A DNA stretch of 64,000 nucleotides, from assembly GCF_900116705.1 (NCBI RefSeq), contig NZ_FPBP01000001.1:372001-436000 (forward strand), given 5' to 3'. Under the pieces are notes generated by a model that saw only the letters and a list, made by a program, of their open reading frames with translations, did no database searches and was not told the origin of the DNA. The translations under genes and the position numbers were made by a program. Below, piece by piece: positions 59,065 to 64,000 of this stretch. Numbering within the stretch: the first letter of the stretch is position 1; every line of letters begins with the position of its first letter. The stretch comes from Halomonas korlensis (GTDB lineage: Bacteria; Pseudomonadota; Gammaproteobacteria; Pseudomonadales; Halomonadaceae).

Positions 59065-60195
59065 ATGGATGACATATTGCTGGCAGGCCGAACGAGGAAA
59101 TATCGCTCTACATTGATATTCGCCGGGCTATCTCCCCGACTGTTAGCTTCCCGACTGCTTGCCGCCACCTTGTTCGTCGCTACTTTACTCGCGATGGCGT
59201 TCATGCCGGTAGACGCGAAGGCGCAGGCGCAGGGAAGCGACATCATGCGAGACCTGCCGCGGGGTCACTATCTATTGCCCGAGACGGGTAGCGTCATCGG
59301 TCAGGACGAGTCGGTCGTGATCGAGAAGGGCGATACCCTGGTCGACCTGGCCCGCCAGCATAACGTGGGTTACGAGGCGATTCGCATGGCCAACCCCGAG
59401 GTCAGCATCTGGGCTCCGCTTCCGGGAACCGAAGTCATGATTCCCAAGCGCCACATTCTGCCCGAGGCGCCACGCGAGGGTATCGTCGTCAACCTCTCGG
59501 AGCTGCGTCTCTACTATTATTCCGCCGATAATATCGTCGAAACCTATCCTATCAGCGTTGGACGCGACGGCTTCGGCACGCCAGTCGGTGAAACCCGCAC
59601 GACGGTCAAGGTCAAGGATCCTCATTGGTCTCCGCCGCGCTCGATGCGCGAAGAAGCCGCGGCACGAGGTGAACCACCGCCTACCGTGGTGCCGCCGGGA
59701 CCGGAGAATCCTCTGGGCAGGCATGCCATCCTGCTGGGCCTGCCGAGTTACCTGATTCACGGCACCAATCGACCCGAAGGCGTCGGCATGCGCGTCAGTC
59801 GCGGCTGTATCCGCATGTATCCCGAAGATATCAAATCGCTGTTCGAGCGCGTGCCGAGTGGTACGCCGGTAAATATCATCGATCAACCCTTCAAGGCCGG
59901 CTGGTCTCAGGATGGTGTCCTCTATGCCCAGTCGTTTCCTCAGCTGGAAGAGAACCAGGCGAGTTTCGAGCCGCTGATCAATGCCCTTGGAGTGGTTTCA
60001 ACCGCCTTCGGCGAGGCCGAACCACCGGTGGACTATGCCAAGGTGAGACGCCTGGTCGAGGCGCCCGATGGTGCTATCGTCTCGCTGCTTCGCTCCGCTG
60101 AAGAGGATGCGCTGCCCCGCAAAGATCGCCCCGACACCCTGTATGACTTTCTCGAAGCGACTGTTCACCAAGGGGAGGATTTTGAGGGTGCCTGA
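59065..60195 (+). CDS. L,D-transpeptidase with LysM-like domain (ErfK/YbiS family)
   Basis: A 376-residue periplasmic enzyme of the YkuD family, which builds 3-3 cross-links or joins Braun lipoprotein to peptidoglycan. A signal/anchor helix at about residues 28-53 is followed by a LysM-like segment (VVIEKGDTLVDLARQHNVGY, 84-103) and the YkuD domain from about 140, with His232 in SYLIHGTN and the catalytic Cys248 in SRGCIRMYPEDI. The long tail after residue 270 is usual for ErfK-type enzymes. GAAGGAAGAG lies upstream of ATG 59065. An Lpp-like gene with a C-terminal lysine follows on the other strand, its likely substrate. Confidence 0.93.
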   Translation: MDDILLAGRTRKYRSTLIFAGLSPRLLASRLLAATLFVATLLAMAFMPVDAKAQAQGSDIMRDLPRGHYLLPETGSVIGQDESVVIEKGDTLVDLARQHNVGYEAIRMANPEVSIWAPLPGTEVMIPKRHILPEAPREGIVVNLSELRLYYYSADNIVETYPISVGRDGFGTPVGETRTTVKVKDPHWSPPRSMREEAAARGEPPPTVVPPGPENPLGRHAILLGLPSYLIHGTNRPEGVGMRVSRGCIRMYPEDIKSLFERVPSGTPVNIIDQPFKAGWSQDGVLYAQSFPQLEENQASFEPLINALGVVSTAFGEAEPPVDYAKVRRLVEAPDGAIVSLLRSAEEDALPRKDRPDTLYDFLEATVHQGEDFEGA

Positions 60196-60244
60196 AAAGG
60201 TTTACTTACATAACGCAGGCGGCATTTAACATGCCTATCTCACG

Positions 60245-60272
60245 AAAAAACCCCGCGCTGGCGGGGTTTTTT
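60245..60272. terminator. Bidirectional Rho-independent terminator
   Basis: AAAAAACCCCGC, loop GCTG, then GCGGGGTTTTTT: a GC stem with A/T runs on both sides. It serves the L,D-transpeptidase (+) and the lipoprotein gene (-). Confidence 0.93.
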
Positions 60273-60323
60273 CTACTGCAGAACCGACATCATCTTTCGA
60301 TGAATGCCGACACTCAAACAGAA

Positions 60324-60587
60324 TTACTTCTGCATGGAGCGCTCGAACATACGGTTCATTTCGTCACGGTTCTGCTCGGACATCTGCAGAGCCGCCTGGG
60401 CGTCGCGCTGTGCCTGGTTGGCAGTGTTCTGTGCCTGGGTCGCGATGCTGCGCGCTTCTGCGGCATCCGCCTGGGCGGATTCAGCGGTCGTGCGAACTTC
60501 TTCCAGCGCGCCGGTAGAAGCACAACCAGCCAGAACGGCCAGTGAGGCAGCGGCAGCAGTCATCTTCAAAGTGGTCTTCAGAGTCAT
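60324..60587 (-). CDS. oprI: Lpp/OprI-type outer-membrane lipoprotein
   Basis: An 87-residue lipoprotein. The signal peptide ends with lipobox LAGC (Cys22). The mature part is a single helix of heptad repeats rich in alanine and glutamine (RSIATQAQNTANQAQRDAQA), forming a trimeric coiled coil. The last residue is lysine, as needed for covalent attachment to peptidoglycan by an L,D-transpeptidase. It resembles Pseudomonas OprI more than E. coli Lpp. AAGGAG precedes ATG 60587. It lies between two L,D-transpeptidase genes. Confidence 0.93.
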   Translation of the reverse strand: MTLKTTLKMTAAAASLAVLAGCASTGALEEVRTTAESAQADAAEARSIATQAQNTANQAQRDAQAALQMSEQNRDEMNRMFERSMQK

Positions 60588-60625
60588 AGGGTTCTCCTTG
60601 AGTATTCCTTGGTCTTGCGTTGATT

Positions 60626-60656
60626 GCCTGACTAGCAGGCGTCCTGCACGTGCAGG
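60626..60656 (-). other. Two hairpins in the lipoprotein 5' leader
   Basis: GCCTG-ACTAG-CAGGC (60626-60640) and the perfect palindrome CCTGCACGTGCAGG (60643-60656) lie in the leader of the oprI-like gene, 39-69 bases before its start. They could stabilise a very abundant mRNA, as lpp messages are long-lived. Confidence 0.45.
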
Positions 60657-60705
60657 CTAACATGCAGCATCTGAGCTGCGAAGCACAGACATCAAACGCT
60701 GTTTT

Positions 60706-60711
60706 ATTATA
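60706..60711 (-). promoter_or_regulatory. Candidate -10 of the lipoprotein promoter
   Basis: A perfect TATAAT on the minus strand, about 119 bases before ATG 60587. TGGACA lies upstream but at only 12 bases, so no standard -35 pairs with it. Placement fits a leader containing the two hairpins. Confidence 0.4.
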
Positions 60712-60759
60712 CTCGGCAACGCTTGTCCATAGCTTCAACATTCCCTACGTAGGCCAAGC

Positions 60760-61374
60760 CTAGCGGATCACTACCCGCGTGCCAATATCGATCAGCGAAG
60801 TCAGGCGTTCGACCTGGACATCGGTGACCGCGACACATCCATCGGTCCAATGGAAGCGCTCATGGATGTCGGGATCGCCGTTACCGACCCCATGGATCCC
60901 GATGTAACCTCCAAGCACGGTATCCTGTGGAGGATAGCCATGGCGGCGGTAGTAAACAAAATAATTGTCGTAGTCTTGCTGGTCGTAGACCCCCGACTCG
61001 AGGGCCATGCGCGCATGAGTGGGAGTGGGATAATCCAAGCCAATGAAAATGTGAAACTTGCTCTGGCGATTGAAGCGATTGACGCGAAACTCGCCCAGCG
61101 GGGTTGCCCGGTCACCACGTAGACGTTGTGGGCTGGCCCCGCCGCGACCCAGCGATATGGGGGAAAAATGCTCGAGACGATAGTTCCCACGGTAGACCGA
61201 CAATGCCGCCTCTCTATCGTCGACCAGCACCCAGACTTCATCGTCGTGTCGTGGCACGATGGCCTGCAACAGAACACGATCGACCAGGTTGGCGTTGGCG
61301 GCCTTGCCCCCCAGCAGGCTAAGCGGAGCCGCCAGCGCCATGAGGGTAAAGTGACGTCGGGACAGAGATGGCAT
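60760..61374 (-). CDS. L,D-transpeptidase (YkuD), possible Tat substrate
   Basis: A 204-residue periplasmic enzyme. The N-terminus SRRHFTLMALAAPLSLLGG has a twin-arginine pattern followed by a hydrophobic stretch and an AxA-type cleavage site near residue 28, so it may be exported folded by Tat. The YkuD domain has His161 in GGYIGIHGVG and catalytic Cys180 in FHWTDGCVAVTD, with DRATPLGEFRV as its early motif. It follows ccoI by about 100 bases on the same strand. It may modify peptidoglycan or attach the neighbouring Lpp-like protein. Confidence 0.9.
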   Translation of the reverse strand: MPSLSRRHFTLMALAAPLSLLGGKAANANLVDRVLLQAIVPRHDDEVWVLVDDREAALSVYRGNYRLEHFSPISLGRGGASPQRLRGDRATPLGEFRVNRFNRQSKFHIFIGLDYPTPTHARMALESGVYDQQDYDNYFVYYRRHGYPPQDTVLGGYIGIHGVGNGDPDIHERFHWTDGCVAVTDVQVERLTSLIDIGTRVVIR

Positions 61375-61475
61375 TACATGAGTCTCGAATGAAGGTTGCG
61401 ACGAACATACCTCAATTACCGCCCCCTTGTCAGTGGCGTTTCACCGCCGCGGGACGACGCGAAGCATAGTGTCAC

Positions 61476-63716
61476 TCACCTTCCAGATTGACCGGATGAC
61501 GCAAAGCCCAGTCGGGCGGCGTTGCCGATCACACTGACGGAGCTCAAGAACATGGCCAGCACGGCGGCTTGGGGGGGTATCGGCATCCACACCGCCAGGG
61601 TCAGCGCGAGAGCATTATAGAGCATCGAGAGGGTGAGGTTTTGCGTCATCACACGCTGGGTGGCGCGAGCGGTATCGATCGCCACACGCACCCCACCGAG
61701 CCCGGGCCGGAGCAGCTGAATGGCGGCGGCGTCCCTTGCCTGTGTGCTGGCGCCGAGAGGTGTGATGCCAAGCGTCGCGGCCGCCAGCGCCGGGGCATCA
61801 TTGATGCCATCTCCCACGTACAGGGACGGATGCGGGAGCGCTGACACCAATGCGAGCTTCTGTTCCGGTCGTCGCCCTCCGAAACAGGCATTCTCGTCGA
61901 GCCCCAGGTCTCGTCCGAGCCGGTGGACCAGAGGCGCTCGATCGCCGCTGATCAATGCCACGACGATCCCCTCTCGCTGCAACGAGGCCAGCAATGGAGC
62001 GGCCGAAGCATCTGGTGTATCGGTGAGCCATAGCGTTCCGAGCCAGCGGCGCCCCTGGGCCATATCGACCCGCGTGCAGGCCGACGTGTCATCGGCTTCG
62101 GACGGCACCGCGACCCCAAGTTCGGCCAACCACTCGGGGCTGCCGATACTCAGTCGCCTATGTTCCTTATCATCGGCGTCCGTCGGCACCAGCCAGGCAT
62201 GACGCCCCCGACCTTGCCGCTCCTCGATCCGCCAGGGCGCTCCTTCCAGCGGCACGCCCTCCTCCATGGCTTGTCGTCGTATCGTCCGCCCTACCGGATG
62301 CTCGCTTCCCCACTCGAGACACGCAGCAAGCCCCAGCACTTCCCCTCTGCTCAGCTCAGGGGCCGTCTCGATCGCCGTGACCGCCAGTTCACCCAGTGTC
62401 AAGGTTCCCGTCTTGTCGAAGGCCACCGAGCGGACATTGCCGGCCATTTCCATGGCCGAGGGATCACGAAACACCACTCCTTGCTCCAATGCCCGGGCCG
62501 TACCGCCCAGACTGGCCAAGGGAACGGCCAGTCCCACCGCACAGGGACAGGCCACCACCAGGACCGAGAGCGCACGTACCATGGCCTCGTCAATCGCCAC
62601 GCCGAAGGCGAACGAGGCGCCCAGGGTCACCAGCGACAACGTGAGGGCCAACGGCGATAGCCAGGCGGCAAAACGCTCGGCCAAGGCACGGCGTCGGTTT
62701 TTGGTGGCCTGAGCACGCTGCATCTCGCGATATAGCCTGTCCATGCGGCATTCACCCGCCCGAGCGGTTACCACCATGCTCAACGCCTCGCCCCGATTGC
62801 GCGAACCAGCCACGACCTGGTCGCCACACGTTACCCATTGGCTGCGGCTCTCTCCGGTGAGTGGCGAGAGGTCAAGCTTTGCGGCGACATCGAGCAGCTC
62901 ACCATCCAGCGGCACCATGTCCCCGGGCGCTACGCGAATGTGCTCACCAGGTTCCACCTCGGCGGGCGCCACCCAGGCGTCGCCCGCCTCGCGCAGCACC
63001 TGTATGCGCTCGGCAGCAGGAACCAATCCGCGAAGCGCCCGCAACCCCCGATAGCGCGCCAGGGTCTCGATCCAGCGCCCGGCCAGCAGCAACAGGATAA
63101 GCATCACGGCCGTATCGAAATAGACTTCGGCTTCCCCACGCCATAACAGCCAGGCCGAGACGCCCAGCGCAGCGAACACACCCAACGACACCAGTGCATC
63201 CATACCCGGCCAGCCGGCGCGCGTTGTGCGCCAGGCGGCCAGGTAAAAGGGCCGCCCGGCATATACAACGACCGGCAGGGCAAACGCGCCGGACACCCAG
63301 GCGAGAATACGCTCCAGACGTGGCTCGGGCATCGCACCTACGTAGATCAACAATGAGGCCAGCATGGTCCACATGCCGAACACCGCTGCCACGATCAGCC
63401 GGCTGGCCAGGCGATGGCTCTCGCCGTCCAGTCTCGCCTCGGCATCCGGCGCCCGCTCAAGCAGGCAGAGCCGATAGCCAAGCCTGGACACCGGCCCGGA
63501 CAAGACATCACGGCGAATCGCCCCGGACTCACCCTCGACCAGTAGCGTGGCACTGGCATAATCGACCCCGACACGGCTGATGCCCGGCAGGCCGCTCAGC
63601 CGATGCTCGATTGCCAGCGCACAGCCGCCACACCACATTCCCTCGAGCGAAAAGAGGGCTTCGGTGACAGGTGACGCATCAACCAGATCGGCCGGCAACG
63701 TAGTGGGTGACGTCAT
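61476..63716 (-). CDS. ccoI: Copper-translocating P-type ATPase CcoI/FixI
   Basis: A 746-residue P1B-type ATPase that supplies copper for cbb3 cytochrome oxidase assembly. The N-terminal metal-binding motif is GMWCGGCALAIEH (Cys29/Cys32), followed by eight membrane helices with the CPC motif in VVACPCAVGLAVPLASLGG. The phosphorylation site DKTGTLT, the HP motif in GSEHPVGRTI and GDGINDAPAL are intact. The long N-terminus and missing histidine-rich region favour CcoI over a CopA exporter. ccoS, often just downstream, is not here; only about 100 bases separate it from the next gene. Confidence 0.9.
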   Translation of the reverse strand: MTSPTTLPADLVDASPVTEALFSLEGMWCGGCALAIEHRLSGLPGISRVGVDYASATLLVEGESGAIRRDVLSGPVSRLGYRLCLLERAPDAEARLDGESHRLASRLIVAAVFGMWTMLASLLIYVGAMPEPRLERILAWVSGAFALPVVVYAGRPFYLAAWRTTRAGWPGMDALVSLGVFAALGVSAWLLWRGEAEVYFDTAVMLILLLLAGRWIETLARYRGLRALRGLVPAAERIQVLREAGDAWVAPAEVEPGEHIRVAPGDMVPLDGELLDVAAKLDLSPLTGESRSQWVTCGDQVVAGSRNRGEALSMVVTARAGECRMDRLYREMQRAQATKNRRRALAERFAAWLSPLALTLSLVTLGASFAFGVAIDEAMVRALSVLVVACPCAVGLAVPLASLGGTARALEQGVVFRDPSAMEMAGNVRSVAFDKTGTLTLGELAVTAIETAPELSRGEVLGLAACLEWGSEHPVGRTIRRQAMEEGVPLEGAPWRIEERQGRGRHAWLVPTDADDKEHRRLSIGSPEWLAELGVAVPSEADDTSACTRVDMAQGRRWLGTLWLTDTPDASAAPLLASLQREGIVVALISGDRAPLVHRLGRDLGLDENACFGGRRPEQKLALVSALPHPSLYVGDGINDAPALAAATLGITPLGASTQARDAAAIQLLRPGLGGVRVAIDTARATQRVMTQNLTLSMLYNALALTLAVWMPIPPQAAVLAMFLSSVSVIGNAARLGFASSGQSGR

Positions 63717-63732
63717 CGGGCCAATGCCACCG

Positions 63733-63990
63733 TCACAGGCACGGCGGCAGCATTAATAGCGGCAACCCCACGAACGCCACACTGACGGTTGAGAAAAGAT
63801 ACAACCCTCCCGCCAGTGCGCTCATATAACGCAACCTTCCTCGCTTGCGCCGGGCCGCCGCCATGCAACGCTGGGTCATCCACGCGAGGAAACCCAGCGT
63901 CACGAGGGTCAGGCCCCCCAGCACGAGGTTGATGCCCGTCAAGGCCCCTTGCTCGGGCGCGGGCGGCGCCAACGCACAAACGACTGACAA
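63733..63990 (-). CDS. Small two-helix membrane protein upstream of ccoI
   Basis: An 85-residue hydrophobic protein with two membrane segments (about residues 18-38 and 60-82) joined by a basic loop (RRKRGRLRYMS). It ends 16 bases before the ccoI start. I do not recognise it; it is too short and has the wrong layout for FixH/CcoH. The frame is open to the window edge beyond the TTG at 63990, so the gene may be incomplete. Another frame over the same bases (63713-63979) lacks hydrophobic pattern and is a shadow. Confidence 0.5.
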   Translation of the reverse strand: MSVVCALAPPAPEQGALTGINLVLGGLTLVTLGFLAWMTQRCMAAARRKRGRLRYMSALAGGLYLFSTVSVAFVGLPLLMLPPCL

Positions 63991-64000
63991 CCCGCCATAG

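Noticed and set aside
60945..60952. GGCGGTAG on the plus strand
   Set aside because: Within the L,D-transpeptidase gene, opposite strand, and the last position does not match.

Overview
The window reads as a chromosome segment from a halophilic or marine gammaproteobacterium, most likely Halomonas or a close relative in the Halomonadaceae. The reasons are the leuS-lptE-holA block with a divergent ybeL, relatives of the Pseudomonas PA2779/PA2778 pair, a complete Na+-translocating NADH:quinone reductase (nqrA-F plus nqrM), gap next to mfd as in Pseudomonas, and high-GC core genes. This assignment rests on gene content and recall of families, not on a search.

Layout. 1-1800: end of a glycan locus (possible tail of a membrane protein, a GNAT-like acyltransferase, a phosphoglycosyl transferase). 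1.9-9.3 kb: core genes (ybeL, leuS, lptE, holA, PA2779/PA2778-like pair, DUF488 protein, small membrane protein). 9.3-9.8 kb: a gene-free gap with a strongly foldable sequence, a candidate structured RNA. 9.8-46.4 kb: a large capsule/exopolysaccharide locus. 47-53.5 kb: nqrM and nqrFEDCBA. 53.8-64 kb: gap, mfd, two L,D-transpeptidases around a Braun-type lipoprotein, the copper P-type ATPase ccoI, and a small membrane protein running to the window edge.

The polysaccharide locus. Precursor genes (ugd, a UDP-glucuronate epimerase-like gene, pgm) sit with an O-antigen ligase/polymerase-like gene, an ElyC/YdcF-like gene and the phosphatase wzb at the left. A WbpM/PglF-like 4,6-dehydratase faces, across a shared terminator, a leftward operon: aminotransferase, ATP-grasp enzyme, PglC-like initiating transferase, PglA-like and other glycosyltransferases, a TupA-like ATP-grasp protein, Wzy candidate, Wzc and Wza. 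Upstream of wza on the same strand are an acyltransferase, a beta-helix protein, an unrecognised protein with a ParB-like motif and a one-piece ABC exporter that may be a PglK-type flippase; no Wzx is visible. The right end is a CDP-sugar module (rfbF, an SDR, a SAF-domain oxidoreductase, an RfbC-like epimerase, no rfbG) headed by a second SGNH-tailed acyltransferase. Its leader carries a full match to the RfaH ops element, inside a 15-codon reading frame with a good ribosome binding site.

Together the genes suggest a surface glycan begun with a 4-amino-4,6-dideoxy sugar, possibly decorated with amino acids by the ATP-grasp enzymes and with acyl groups by the acyltransferases, flipped by an ABC protein, polymerised by Wzy, and exported through Wza-Wzc. 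The two least ordinary items are the candidate structured RNA at 9631-9801 and the ops/leader-ORF arrangement at 46326-46373.
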